DNA from: Leptospira stimsonii
Lineage (GTDB): Bacteria; Spirochaetota; Leptospiria; Leptospirales; Leptospiraceae
NCBI RefSeq assembly: GCF_003545875.1
Contig: NZ_QHCS01000002.1
Coordinates: 507,001 to 571,000, forward strand
Direction of reading: 5' to 3'
Length of the DNA stretch: 64,000 nt
Of this stretch, positions 35,290 to 44,486 are shown piece by piece. Below the pieces are notes generated by a model that saw nothing but the letters and a program-made list of their open reading frames with translations, made no database searches and was not told the origin of the DNA. The translations under genes and the position numbers were made by a program. The stretch's first letter is position 1. The number at the start of each line of letters is the position of its first letter.

Positions 35290-36624
35290 ATGCTTTGGGA
35301 ATACGGTTTGGAGTCTATGTCGCTAATCATTTTCGCCCTCGGAATTTTGAATGTAACTCTTTCATACTTTCTCCTAAAGAAAACCAGCTGGATTGTGATT
35401 TTGATTCTATCCTACTGGTTTTTTTGGATGTTTATTTCCTCGCTTTCTTTGACGGGGTTGTTTATTCCCTCAAATTTTACGTATTATCTTTATATAATGC
35501 TTTTGTCCTCGCTTACGATAGGGGTTGGTTTGTATAGAGTTTATTTTACTTTCAAAGAAAAAAAACAGAATGTTAATGAGAAATCCTTTTCTTTCTTTGG
35601 CATCGAGGAAGAACGCAAGGAATTTTATTATTTTGTTTTTATTTTGATCTTCGTTTTTCCAATCGTTTTATTTTTCCTTTTGAAATCCCTTTATTTAAAT
35701 CTATCTCCAGATGCTATGCCGCCCTCGCTTTTTAGAGCTCACGCATTTGGCGTCCATGGCGATTCTATTTTATTTGGGAAAAACAAATATTTATACTACT
35801 ACTCCTTAGCAATCAATCCTATGATACTTGCGACCTTGTTTTTAGGAGTCGGCTTTTATCTTAGTTTGGAGAAGAAGAGGATTTTGATATTGGGTTCGAC
35901 GCTTGTGGCAATGGATACCCTTATGATGCTGGGTAGATTTGGATTTTATTATATTCTTATTATGCTTTTCTTGATCTTGTTAATTAAGTTTCTGAGGGAT
36001 CGGCAAAGCATTCTGAAATTGTTTACCTTTCCGCGACTTATTGGGTTTGGTTTGGTTTTTATTCTGATTTTTTCCATTGGGACATTGAGAAGTTCTGAGA
36101 AAAAAATTGATGTAAAAGAATTTATCAACGTGTTCATAATAGACTATCATACAGAATCTTTTTCCATGTTCGATCACGAACTAAAAGATAAGGATTCGCT
36201 TTTACACGAAAGGACATACGGTAGATCTTCGCTTGGCGGTATAGAAAGAGGTTTTTCGTTTCTATTAGGTTTGTTTCGAATTCCTTTTCAGTTTCAAGTT
36301 CAGAGTGATTTGATCGGAGGTTACTTGCATAAGAATCGATTGTTGGGTTATACTTCAGATGGTCAGCCGAAAGAATACAACGCGTTCGGATCCGTACTGT
36401 TTAGTCTATACAAGGACGGAGGGATTCCTTTTACCTTGTTGCTCGGGACATTATTCGGTTTTCTTATATCGAAATATTCCCAGTCCATGATCTCTTTGAA
36501 ACCATTTCAACTTTCGATTTTAGCTGCTTTATTGTTTATCGGAATCTTCGGTCTTTTTCAACCGGTTCTTGGTGGTCCGATCTTGTTGACCATTTTGTTT
36601 ATAGCTGTGTTTTCAATTCTCTAG
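35290..36624 (+). CDS. O-antigen polymerase (Wzy-like) membrane protein
   Basis: Strongly hydrophobic, about 11-12 predicted membrane spans over 444 aa with a large soluble loop between roughly residues 270 and 370 (SLLHERTYGRSSLGG, YTSDGQPKEYNAFGS). This topology and the position between the initiating transferase and Wzx fit Wzy, which links repeat units in the periplasm. Wzy proteins are poorly conserved, so the call rests on topology and context. The sequence ends SILAALLFIGIF and LLTILFIAVF. The ATG at 35290 starts 19 bases after the phosphotransferase stop. Confidence 0.72.
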   Translation: MLWEYGLESMSLIIFALGILNVTLSYFLLKKTSWIVILILSYWFFWMFISSLSLTGLFIPSNFTYYLYIMLLSSLTIGVGLYRVYFTFKEKKQNVNEKSFSFFGIEEERKEFYYFVFILIFVFPIVLFFLLKSLYLNLSPDAMPPSLFRAHAFGVHGDSILFGKNKYLYYYSLAINPMILATLFLGVGFYLSLEKKRILILGSTLVAMDTLMMLGRFGFYYILIMLFLILLIKFLRDRQSILKLFTFPRLIGFGLVFILIFSIGTLRSSEKKIDVKEFINVFIIDYHTESFSMFDHELKDKDSLLHERTYGRSSLGGIERGFSFLLGLFRIPFQFQVQSDLIGGYLHKNRLLGYTSDGQPKEYNAFGSVLFSLYKDGGIPFTLLLGTLFGFLISKYSQSMISLKPFQLSILAALLFIGIFGLFQPVLGGPILLTILFIAVFSIL

Positions 36625-36695
36625 ACAAATTTTAGTAGTTTAGAGACTGAAAATGAAACATCTTATGTCGTAAGAAAGATCGTTTGTTTTAAATC

Positions 36696-36713
36696 TCATT
36701 TCATTAGAAATGA
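36696..36713 (+). repeat. perfect inverted repeat between wzy and wzx
   Basis: TCATTTC, loop ATTA, GAAATGA: 7-base arms with a 4-base loop inside the 137-base gap between Wzy and Wzx. No run of T follows on the + strand, so it is a weak terminator candidate; an mRNA stem is possible. Confidence 0.35.
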
Positions 36714-36761
36714 TTGTATTCGTTGGGATGAGGCGAGTAATCCCTCTCCATTTATAAAACA

Positions 36762-38102
36762 TTGTCTTCAATCTTAAGTAAAATTTATCTCCACTATCCA
36801 AATCTAAAAAAAATTCTCCAGAACAGCGGTTGGCTTTTCTTTGATAAGCTTTTTCGAATGGGTATGGGGATGTTTCTGGGAGTCTGGATCGCCCGCTATC
36901 TAGGTCCAGATAGTTACGGTAAGCTTAATTACGTGATCGCCTACATTGCGTTAATTGGGAGTTTTACCAATCTCGGCCTGGATGGGATCGCCGTTCGAGA
37001 GTTGATCAAAGATAAAACGTACAAAGAAGAAATTCTTTCAACCTCCTTCTTTTTACAATTTGTTGCAGGTCTCTTCGCATATATTATTAGTATAGGCCTC
37101 ATCTTCGTACTTAGACCTGGAGAAGGAGACGTCTTTTGGATGGTCTGTTTGATCGGATTCACTCTGAGCTTCCGAGCAATTGGAGTTGTAAAATATTGGT
37201 ATGAAGCGCAGGTATTGTCCAAGTATTTTGTTTGGCTTGAGAATGGCCTCTTTGTAATATTTTCCGGAATACGAATTTTTTTAATTTTAAGAGGGTTTAC
37301 TGTTTTTGCCTTTGTATGGGTCGGACTTGTCGAGTCGATCATCAATCTTTTCGGATATTATCTGATCTATAAATTTCATGAAGGTAGACTTTCAATCCGA
37401 CATGCAAATTGGAAGAGGGCGGTCGATCTTTTGCGAGATAGTTGGATGCTTTTACTTTCGGGTCTTGCGATTATCATATATATGAGAATCGATCAACTTA
37501 TGATCGGCCAGATGTTAGGCGACGAAGCCGTTGGAGTCTATACTGCGGCGGTAAAGGTCAGCGAAGTTTGGTATTTTATTCCGATGGCGATCGCGTCCTC
37601 TCTTTTTCCCTCGATTTTGAAAGCGAAGGAATTCAATCAAGAACTCTATTTGAACAGGTTAAAACTTCTTCATTCTGCTATGCTCTTAATTGCGCTTTTA
37701 ATCGCGATTCCAATGAGTTTTTTATCGGATCCGATTATTCGTCTTCTATTTGGAACTCGATTTTCAGAGGCGGGAGTGATTTTAGCGATCCATATTTGGG
37801 CCGGTACATTTGTTTTCATAGGAGTAGCGAGCAGTCGTTATTATCTTACTGAAAATTTACAAAAAGTTGAACTTTATAAAGGTATCGTGGGTTGTTTATC
37901 GAATGTAGTTCTGAATTTTATTTTGATTCCGATTTACGGAGTGAAGGGTGCAGCGATCGCAACCGTTTTTTCTCAGTTTTTAGCGAGTGTATTGTTTAAC
38001 GTTTTCCTCAAGAAGACGAGGGAGATATTCTTTATTCAATTGGGATCCATTAATTTTATATCCTTCTTTCGCCAGATAAATGAGCTTAGAAGGTTATTTT
38101 GA
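36762..38102 (+). CDS. polysaccharide flippase, Wzx-like
   Basis: MOP-superfamily lipid-linked oligosaccharide flippase of 446 aa, with about 12 membrane spans. The start KILQNSGWLFFDKLFRMGMG and ARYLGPDSYGKLNYVIAYI are typical Wzx N-terminal blocks (GPxxYG). The TTG at 36762 is used; the next methionine would delete the first helix. NVVLNFILIPIYGVKGAAIAT is the usual late segment. Function: flips undecaprenyl-PP repeat units to the periplasm for Wzy. It coexists with an ABC flippase at 2813-4594, so two export routes may operate. Confidence 0.88.
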   Translation: MSSILSKIYLHYPNLKKILQNSGWLFFDKLFRMGMGMFLGVWIARYLGPDSYGKLNYVIAYIALIGSFTNLGLDGIAVRELIKDKTYKEEILSTSFFLQFVAGLFAYIISIGLIFVLRPGEGDVFWMVCLIGFTLSFRAIGVVKYWYEAQVLSKYFVWLENGLFVIFSGIRIFLILRGFTVFAFVWVGLVESIINLFGYYLIYKFHEGRLSIRHANWKRAVDLLRDSWMLLLSGLAIIIYMRIDQLMIGQMLGDEAVGVYTAAVKVSEVWYFIPMAIASSLFPSILKAKEFNQELYLNRLKLLHSAMLLIALLIAIPMSFLSDPIIRLLFGTRFSEAGVILAIHIWAGTFVFIGVASSRYYLTENLQKVELYKGIVGCLSNVVLNFILIPIYGVKGAAIATVFSQFLASVLFNVFLKKTREIFFIQLGSINFISFFRQINELRRLF

Positions 38103-38108
38103 TAATCA

Positions 38109-39281
38109 ATGAAAGTTCTTTATGACCATCAAATATTTTCGATGCAAAATTTCGGCGGCATTTCCCGTTATTTTTACGAAAATATAATCCGACTTCGTAA
38201 AAATTTTGACGTGGAGATTGATCATTCTATTTTATATTCTTCTAATGAATATCTAATAGATCGAACGATTTTCCCTTTAGAAAAGCCTTATGGGTTTCAA
38301 GATTGGATCCCATGGATTCAATTTCGCGGAAAGTATCGAATCTTTCGATTGATGCAGATCTTAGGTTTGCTCCCTGATCCGAAATCACGGATGAACAAAG
38401 AAATTCTTCGAAAGATTGAACGTTCGGACTTTGATCTATTTCATCCTACTTATTATTCTTCCTATTTTTTAAAAAATCTTAGAAAGATTCGGAAGCCATT
38501 TGTATTGACGGTATACGATTTAATTCACGAAAAATTTCCAAGTTATTTCCCGGATGCGAATGACGTGATTAGAAATAAGAAAATTCTGATTGAAAATGCC
38601 GTCGGCATCATCGCAATTTCAGAAAATACAAAATCAGACCTCATTCAATTTTACAATTTTCCGGAAAATAAAATCAAGGTAGTTTATCTCGGCTCTTCCT
38701 TCTCTTCCGATCTGAAGACGAATAAGAATTCAAATCTTTTTAAAAAGGAATATTTACTTTTCACTGGCAATCGATCTCATTATAAGAATTTTTCCTTTTT
38801 TCTGAAAAGTATACAAACCTTATTCAAAGAGTTTCCTAGCCTTCAGCTCTATTGCGTTGGAGGCGGAAGTTTTCAAAAAGAAGAAATAGTCCTGGTAGAA
38901 GAATTAGGCCTTACTGGCAGAGTCGAACAGTTTCATTTTGAAAGCGACGATGAACTATCGGAGTATTATAAAAATGCATTGCTCTTTGTTTTTCCTTCGC
39001 GTTACGAAGGATTCGGAATTCCTCTCTTAGAAGCCTTTAGTTGCAGGACTCCTGTTGTCTGTAGCGAAACTTCTAGTTTTCCTGAAGTTGCGGGTGACGC
39101 CGCTTTTTATTTTGATCCTGATTCGAAAGAGTCAATTTACGAGTCAGTCAAGGAAGCAATTTTAAGTCCTGAGAAAAGAAAGGAAAAGATTCAAAATGGG
39201 ATTCGACAAATCAATCAGTTTTCCTGGGATAAGTCTGCTAAAGGAACGTTCGAGTTTTATCAGAGTATTCATAAAGGATAA
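38109..39281 (+). CDS. GT4-family glycosyltransferase
   Basis: GT-B transferase of 390 aa. It opens MKVLYDHQIFSMQNFGGISRY, as in mannosyl- and rhamnosyltransferase-like proteins. YLLFTGNRSHYKNFSFF begins the second domain, and FVFPSRYEGFGIPLLEAFSC carries the EX7E motif, followed by VVCSETSSFPEVAGDAA. It lies 6 bases after the Wzx gene. It probably adds one sugar in the repeat; donor unknown. Confidence 0.84.
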   Translation: MKVLYDHQIFSMQNFGGISRYFYENIIRLRKNFDVEIDHSILYSSNEYLIDRTIFPLEKPYGFQDWIPWIQFRGKYRIFRLMQILGLLPDPKSRMNKEILRKIERSDFDLFHPTYYSSYFLKNLRKIRKPFVLTVYDLIHEKFPSYFPDANDVIRNKKILIENAVGIIAISENTKSDLIQFYNFPENKIKVVYLGSSFSSDLKTNKNSNLFKKEYLLFTGNRSHYKNFSFFLKSIQTLFKEFPSLQLYCVGGGSFQKEEIVLVEELGLTGRVEQFHFESDDELSEYYKNALLFVFPSRYEGFGIPLLEAFSCRTPVVCSETSSFPEVAGDAAFYFDPDSKESIYESVKEAILSPEKRKEKIQNGIRQINQFSWDKSAKGTFEFYQSIHKG

Positions 39282-39293
39282 ATCAAATTAAGA

Positions 39294-40235
39294 ATGAAAG
39301 CTCCCGTTCTTTTAATCGCATTCAATCGGCCGGATTTTACATCAATCGTTTTTGAGACAATCAGACATTATAAACCAAGCAAGTTTTATATTGCAGTCGA
39401 TGGCCCCAGAGAAAAACGGACTCAAGAGGTCGCCGATTGCGAACGTGTACGTAAGGTTGCGGAAAGGATAGATTGGGCTTGCGAGGTTAAAACACTTTAT
39501 CGAAACGAAAACTTGGGCTGTAAATTGGCAGTAAGTAGTGCTATTGATTGGTTTTTCGAAAACGAGGAAATGGGAATTATTCTTGAAGACGATGTCGTCC
39601 CAGATCCTAGTTTTTTTTATTTCTGCGAAGAATTATTAGAATATTATAAAAATGACTCCCGTATCGGAATGATTAGTGGCGATAATTTTGGGTTCGGACA
39701 TCGTAGAAATCAGAATAGTTATTATTATTCGTTATATACTCATATTTGGGGATGGGCTTCCTGGAGAAGGGCTTGGCAAGGGTATGACGCTAATATGAAG
39801 GATTACACCGAATTCTTTAAAAACGGATGGTTAAACGACCTTTTTCCAGATCCGATAGAGTTTCAGTTTTGGAAAAGAAATTTTGATGCTGTAGCCTATG
39901 AAAGTTTTGATACATGGGATTTTCAATGGGTCTATCATAACTTAAAAAACGGTCGATTGAATATAATGCCAGCAGTAAATCTGATAAAAAATATTGGTTT
40001 TGGAGAAGGGGCCGCTCATACAACGCATCCAAGCCCCCTTGCAAATATGAAGACCGATTCGCTTTTCTTTCCGCTTGTTCATCCGAATTTCATAGTGCGA
40101 GATTTGGAAAGCGATGCTTTTTCCAAAAAAACGTTTATTAATCCGGACAAAAAGATTAGAGGTCGTATTTTTAATTTAATGAATCCGCTTCGTCTTCTAA
40201 TTCGACTAAGGAGTTATCTACTTGGAGCCAACTAA
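39294..40235 (+). CDS. GT-A-fold glycosyltransferase
   Basis: Predicted sugar transferase, 313 aa. APVLLIAFNRPDFTSIVFETI and GIILEDDVVPDPSFFYF (EDD metal site) resemble the family of GnT-I-like transferases found in bacterial surface loci. WGWASWRRAW and FDTWDFQWVY are also visible. ATG 39294 is preceded by a 12-base gap. The 3' end overlaps the next methyltransferase frame by 14 bases when its TTG 40222 is used. Confidence 0.8.
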   Translation: MKAPVLLIAFNRPDFTSIVFETIRHYKPSKFYIAVDGPREKRTQEVADCERVRKVAERIDWACEVKTLYRNENLGCKLAVSSAIDWFFENEEMGIILEDDVVPDPSFFYFCEELLEYYKNDSRIGMISGDNFGFGHRRNQNSYYYSLYTHIWGWASWRRAWQGYDANMKDYTEFFKNGWLNDLFPDPIEFQFWKRNFDAVAYESFDTWDFQWVYHNLKNGRLNIMPAVNLIKNIGFGEGAAHTTHPSPLANMKTDSLFFPLVHPNFIVRDLESDAFSKKTFINPDKKIRGRIFNLMNPLRLLIRLRSYLLGAN

Positions 40236-41094
40236 GGATGAAATTATTTGTAGACTTTGTGGCTCAGTTGCGAAGAAGGAATTTCAGACGAAAGTATTAA
40301 ATCAGTACAAAGTCGTATATTACAAATGTTGCGATTGTGATCTTCTTCAATCCGAGTTTCCTTTTTGGTTGGAAGAAGCGTATAATAAAGCGATTTCGAT
40401 TTTGGACACTGGTATTTTTTTACGAAACAATGAAAATGTAAAAAAACTAACACTTCTTCTTACCGAAGTGCAAACCCAGTGGAACGAAAAAAGTTTTTGG
40501 AATTCTTTGTTTCGCAAGCGAGTCTTCTTTCAGGGCAAGATTCTCGATTTTGGAGGTGGTCACGGGATCCTTGTTCGTCTGATGCGCGACGTCGGGTTTG
40601 ATTGTTTTTGGTATGATAAATATGCAAAGAATGATTTTTCAGAAGGGTTTAGTTACAATCCGGCGGAAAATTACGACATCGTACTCGCCTTCGAGTTATT
40701 CGAACATTTTGATAAGCCGAACGAGAATATCGTAGAGATACTTAATTTTCAAAAGCCAAAATTGCTGATTTTTTCCACGCTCCTTTATGGATCAAAAACG
40801 CCCGATATGAATTGGTGGTATTATTCATTTGAATCTGGACAGCATATTGCCTTCTATAATGAAAAGACGTTGGCGAAACTGGAGAGCTTAACTGATTACT
40901 CAGTATGCTCATTAGCAACCGATTTTCATATACTAATCCGAAAGGATCTTAATTTGGATTTTCGAAAATTACGGAAGAGTATCCGCAATGTGGAAAGTCG
41001 TTTTCCCTCTTTTCGAAAATTATATAAAACGAAAACTTTTGAGGATCACCTTCTCCTGAAGAAGAGAACAAGTCAGGCCGAAAAAGAAAGCTAA
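40222..41094 (+). CDS. zinc-finger SAM-dependent methyltransferase
   Basis: 290 aa. Cys pairs in CRLCGS and YYKCCDCDL near the N-terminus form a probable zinc site, a common prefix on sugar methyltransferases. The SAM domain follows with ILDFGGGHGILVRLMRD and DIVLAFELFEHFDKP. The frame begins at TTG 40222, inside the previous gene, with GGAGT-like bases (AAGGAGTT) upstream at about 40208. It is likely an O- or C-methyltransferase of an NDP-sugar. Target unknown. Confidence 0.8.
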   Translation: MEPTKDEIICRLCGSVAKKEFQTKVLNQYKVVYYKCCDCDLLQSEFPFWLEEAYNKAISILDTGIFLRNNENVKKLTLLLTEVQTQWNEKSFWNSLFRKRVFFQGKILDFGGGHGILVRLMRDVGFDCFWYDKYAKNDFSEGFSYNPAENYDIVLAFELFEHFDKPNENIVEILNFQKPKLLIFSTLLYGSKTPDMNWWYYSFESGQHIAFYNEKTLAKLESLTDYSVCSLATDFHILIRKDLNLDFRKLRKSIRNVESRFPSFRKLYKTKTFEDHLLLKKRTSQAEKES

Positions 41095-41134
41095 GGAAGA
41101 AGTTGCAAAATTGAATAAAAAATTGATACAAAAG

Positions 41135-41142
41135 AAAAAAAA
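41135..41142 (+). repeat. A8 homopolymer, first frameshift point of the GtrB-like gene
   Basis: Eight A in a row. With seven, the upstream TTG 41111 would join the conserved IIDIVIPSFNEEG strand in one frame. It is a candidate slippage site. Confidence 0.6.
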
Positions 41143-41454
41143 TCATCGATATCGTGATTCCTTCCTTCAATGAAGAAGGCAATGTAAAAGCCCTTCATGA
41201 TCGTTTAAAGGCAGTAATACCGGAGAGATACGATTATCGAATCATCTTTGTGGATGACGGAAGCTCAGACGGGACTTTGCGAGAAATACAGAAATTATCG
41301 GCACAAAATTCAAAGATCCGATTTCTATCCTTTTCCAAAAACTTCGGTCATCAAATTGCTCTGAAGGCTGGTCTTGATCATTCTGACGCTGATTGTGTAA
41401 TTTCATTGGATGCAGATCTTCAACACCCACCGGAATTAATTCCCGCCATAATTC

Positions 41455-41460
41455 AAAAAA
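41455..41460 (+). repeat. A6 homopolymer, second frameshift point of the GtrB-like gene
   Basis: Six A. With five, IIQK reads on into LEEGNDIVYTKR, the expected continuation of the GT2 fold. The present length breaks the frame. Confidence 0.65.
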
Positions 41461-42057
41461 TTGGAAGAAGGGAACGATATCGTTTATACAAAACGCTTAG
41501 ACAATGAGAACGTCGGTCTGTTTAAAAAAGTAACGGCAAAAATATTTTATTCCCTATTGAACGGTCTTTCCGGGTTAAACATCGATCAAGGTGCGGCGGA
41601 CTTTCGACTCCTGGATAAAAAGGTCGTTCACGTCTTAAAAACATTTGAAGAAAGAAATCTTTTTATTCGAGGGATGGTCACAGGAATCGGTTTTCAAAAA
41701 AGTTTTATAGAGTATCAACCGGAAAAACGAGTCTGGGGTAAAAGTAAATATAGTGTGAAGCGGATGTTTTTATTCGCGTTAGACGGGATCACTTCCTTTA
41801 GCGTAAAACCATTACATCTTGCGACGATCGCGGGTGTGGTTTTTTCCTTGTTTTCGGGGATCTATGCACTTTATGCCATTATAATATTCTTCACTTCTGA
41901 TAAAGCGGTATCGGGCTGGACTTCCGTTTTGGTAAGTGTTTTGTTTATGGGTGGAGTCCAATTGATCGTGCTCGGAATTTTAGGGGAATATATTGGGAAA
42001 ATGTTTCTTCAGACAAAAAACCGCCCCAATTATATCATTAAGGATTCGAATTTATGA
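41461..42057 (+). pseudogene. 3' fragment of a GtrB/DPM-like polyprenyl-phosphate glycosyltransferase
   Basis: Continues the fragment at 41111-41507 in another frame. EEGNDIVYTKRLDNENVGLF, YSLLNGLSG, NIDQGAADFRLLDKKVVHVL (the acceptor-side motif) and RVWGKSKYSVKRMF are typical. Two C-terminal membrane spans follow (ATIAGVVFSLFSGIYALYAI; VLVSVLFMGGVQLIVLGILG), as in GtrB. The intact enzyme would load a sugar onto undecaprenyl phosphate for a periplasmic GT-C transferase. Such a candidate lies at 42836-44486. TTG 41461 could be used as a start but would lack the catalytic half. The stop overlaps the next ATG (ATGA). Confidence 0.8.
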
Positions 42058-42839
42058 AATCGAGTTTAGATAAATCCGAGATTCAACGAGAACATTTTAA
42101 TAAAATTAAAGATAATTATAATAAGGCTAGGTCCGGCTCAAACCATTTGGCATACAAGAAGGTTTGGTGGGATCGTTTGCTTAGCTCTCTTTCTAATAAA
42201 ATCGATAAAGCGAAGAAATTATCCGGACTCGAAGCTATGTGCGGACTCGGCGAAGGATCTACTTTTTTGAAAGGGAAATTTCCTCTGATACAATTTGAAG
42301 GCTTCGATTATTCGGATGAAATGGTGATCGCTTGTAAGAAAGAAAATAGCGCGATGACTCGGGTATTTCACCAGGATATCTTAAAGTTTAACGAGAAAGA
42401 AAAATATGATATCGTAATTCTTCTTGGAGGTCTTCATCACGTTCCGGATAGCGTCGATGTTGCGCTGGCGAAAATTTATGTTAGCCTAAAAAAAGGCGGG
42501 CTCTTTATTAATTTAGAACCGACGCATAATAATTTTCTATTTAAGTGGGTGAGAGAAAGGATTTATAAAAAGAACGCATTGTTTGAAGAAAGCTCAGAAA
42601 GAGGATTCGAGTTAAAAGAATACAATCGACTCTTGAAACAAGCTAGATTTCAAATTTTGGATCAATTCTATCCTGGATTATTAGGATATGTGCTTTATTA
42701 CAATCCGGATGCATTTCCATTCTTAGATAGGGGGTCCGTAAGAATCGCGAAAGGTCTTTCACACTTGGATTGGATACTGGGTAAGACGTTCCTCGGAATA
42801 TATTTTTCCTTTGCCACTTGGTCGGTCTGTAAAAAGTGA
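42054..42839 (+). CDS. class I SAM-dependent methyltransferase
   Basis: 261 aa. The SAM region is SGLEAMCGLGEGSTFLKGKF, FEGFDYSDEMVIACKK, and VILLGGLHHVPDSVDVAL with LKKGGLFINLEPTHN. The motif I GLGEG is a variant of GxGxG. It overlaps its neighbours by four bases on each side (ATGA, GTGA), so it is coupled to the broken GtrB-like and membrane genes but is itself intact. It may methylate a sugar in the same side-branch pathway. Confidence 0.8.
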   Translation: MKSSLDKSEIQREHFNKIKDNYNKARSGSNHLAYKKVWWDRLLSSLSNKIDKAKKLSGLEAMCGLGEGSTFLKGKFPLIQFEGFDYSDEMVIACKKENSAMTRVFHQDILKFNEKEKYDIVILLGGLHHVPDSVDVALAKIYVSLKKGGLFINLEPTHNNFLFKWVRERIYKKNALFEESSERGFELKEYNRLLKQARFQILDQFYPGLLGYVLYYNPDAFPFLDRGSVRIAKGLSHLDWILGKTFLGIYFSFATWSVCKK

Positions 42840-43534
42840 ATCTGTTAACGAAAGAGTTTCTCTGGAGTCCTTACCAATTTGCATTTCTTGGTTTTTTCTT
42901 ACTGCTTTATTTAGCTGAGAGTCAGTTTAGATGGAGCCGAAAAACGGTCCTTGTTGCTTCCATTTTTGTCGCGCTCAGTCTCTCAGTCTATTTGTTCGGA
43001 CCAAATCTGAAAGCAAAGTGGTGGTTGATAGACGATCACGAAATTTTTTATTTTCTAAAGTCAAAAAATTCACAACAGAACTGGATTCAATTTTTTGAAA
43101 TTCTTTTAAATCAGACAGAGGTAGGAAGCTTTGGTAACAGCCAAAGATATCGTTCTTCCTATTATTTCCTTCGTGTATTTGAAACTTTACTCTGGAAAGA
43201 TAACCCGCTTTTATGGTATTCTTTTCGATTAGTCATCACTGCTCTATTTAGTTTTTCTATTCTAAAACTGCTAACGAAATATTTTTCATTTTCTTTATCC
43301 ATTCTGTTTTTGCTCTCGGTTTTTTCTTTACGCTATTGGTCCGATATATTTTCCCGAATGGCGACAAGTGAAACGTATGCGGTATTCGGTATAAGTCTGA
43401 TTCTAATCGGAATTTCAAATTACAGGGATCAATCTCAGAATTCTATCTGGACTTATGTTTCGATCGCGGTCGGTGTAATGATCGCGGAAGGCTCTAAGGA
43501 GAATTTTCTATTTTTAATTCCATTCCTCTCGTGA
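42836..43534 (+). pseudogene. N-terminal segment of a split GT-C-like membrane glycosyltransferase
   Basis: 232 aa, hydrophobic, with about six spans. WWLIDDHEIFYFL lies in the first external loop and recalls the acidic motif of GT-C enzymes that use polyprenyl-phosphate sugars. It ends abruptly in EGSKENFLFLIPFLS. GTG 42836 overlaps the methyltransferase stop (GTGA). The next frame (43531) continues as a membrane protein, again through a GTGA overlap, so 42836-44486 looks like one gene with two one-base deletions. Alternatively three coupled small genes are present. A complete protein would be about 550 residues. Confidence 0.6.
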
Positions 43535-44022
43535 TATTATTTTTGGAAAGAAAGGCGTCGAACACTTTGAGTTCAAAGATTGTTTTGACTGTCCCGATTA
43601 TTTACGCTGGAAGTATTCTACTGTCCCTATATTTATTTTTTAGAAAGGTTCAAGTTGATATCTACGGTAATAGTACAAAAGCATCGGATAGGCTTTCTGT
43701 TTTTTTAAATTTTTTAAATAATGAGTTAGTCGTCGGTTGTATGATTTTAATCGGTATTTTGATCCTACTGATCGCTTTTCATTCGATAAAGTCTAAAAAG
43801 TATTCTGTTTCTTTTCCGGAGTTAATTCCATTCTTCTTTTTCGGGCTCTTACTTATCAACATCCTTTTTTACAGCGCTAATTGGCCGACAAATTCGAGAT
43901 ATGATTTTCCAGGTCTTTTAGGATATCAATGTGCGATCGTTTTTTCAGTTTATTTGATTGTTTCGAAAGTTTTAGACCTGGCAAAGGAGCCTTATCCTGA
44001 AAAAAAAATGTTACGAATGTGA
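43531..44022 (+). pseudogene. middle segment of the split GT-C-like membrane protein
   Basis: 163 aa and largely hydrophobic: VPIIYAGSILLSLYLFF, ELVVGCMILIGILILLIAF, ELIPFFFFGLLLINILFY, and YQCAIVFSVYLIVSKVL suggest four spans. It lies one base out of frame with 42836-43534 and another with 44019-44486. The exit point falls in nine A at 44000-44008: one more A would read EKKNVTNVILVFFL and continue without a stop. Both ends therefore look like frameshift junctions rather than a natural gene boundary. Confidence 0.58.
44000..44008 (+). repeat. A9 homopolymer, frameshift point of the GT-C-like gene
   Basis: Nine A. With ten, the frame of 43531 would pass into that of 44019 and the stop at 44020-44022 would vanish. 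It is a candidate slippage or error site. Confidence 0.6.
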
Positions 44023-44486
44023 TTTTAGTTTTCTTTCTCTGTTCGTTTGCTCCATTGAGCGGTATAACAAATCTGCAAAGGGATTCCCGATTCAATATGA
44101 AGAGGACGCAAGAGTTTACTTCTTTTCTGAATAATTTTCTCGCTGATAAAACGGATCGTTTTATTATTTTCTATATAAATCAGGCCCTTGACTTTGAACC
44201 CGTAGACTCTTTTTCGAGATTCTTGAATTACCATGAAGATTCACGAAAAAGGATGCTCAAAGTGACGGAGGCGGATGCCGAGTCCGAATTTAAAAACGGT
44301 CTTTTGAACTATTTAAGAACGATTTCAAAAGATGGATCTTTAGAGAGAAAAATTATTCCATTCGACTTGAATGCTCTAAAGGGGAGTTCGTGTATTCTTT
44401 TGCTTTTTCCTCCAGCTTCCTTAAAGGAAGCGCCTAACGTTCCGGAATGTAAAACCGTAGACATTAAAATTGTCCCGTTTCAATGA
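44019..44486 (+). pseudogene. C-terminal segment of the split GT-C-like membrane protein
   Basis: 155 aa: one hydrophobic stretch (ILVFFLCSFAPLSGI), then a soluble periplasmic-type domain (RFIIFYINQALDFEPVDSF, SCILLLFPPASL, TVDIKIVPF). A final membrane span followed by a soluble tail is usual at the C-terminus of GT-C enzymes such as ArnT-like proteins. GTG 44019 overlaps the preceding stop. It most likely belongs to the protein begun at 42836. It is followed by 126 bases with no gene before the next glycosyltransferase. Confidence 0.55.

Larger units (their letters stand above)
41111..41507 (+). pseudogene. 5' fragment of a GtrB/DPM-like polyprenyl-phosphate glycosyltransferase
   Basis: Encodes the catalytic start of a GT2 dolichol-phosphate-mannose-type enzyme. 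GTG 41154 opens IPSFNEEGNVKALHDRLK; FVDDGSSDGTL, FSKNFGHQIALKAGLDHS and SLDADLQHPPELIP follow. The first strand (IIDIVI) is in frame upstream but has no normal start there. If one A is removed from the eight A at 41135-41142, TTG 41111 reads into it, with AAGGAAG upstream. A second extra A at 41455-41460 then shifts the frame and creates the stop at 41507. The gene probably makes no full product in this strain, unless these are sequencing errors. Confidence 0.8.

Noticed and set aside
36696..36713. Strong terminator between wzy and wzx
   Set aside because: Perfect but AT-rich stem with no T run after it; kept only as an inverted repeat.
37442..37852. 136-codon + strand frame within wzx
   Set aside because: Wzx is intact in its own frame; the second frame has low-complexity aromatic and Ser composition only.
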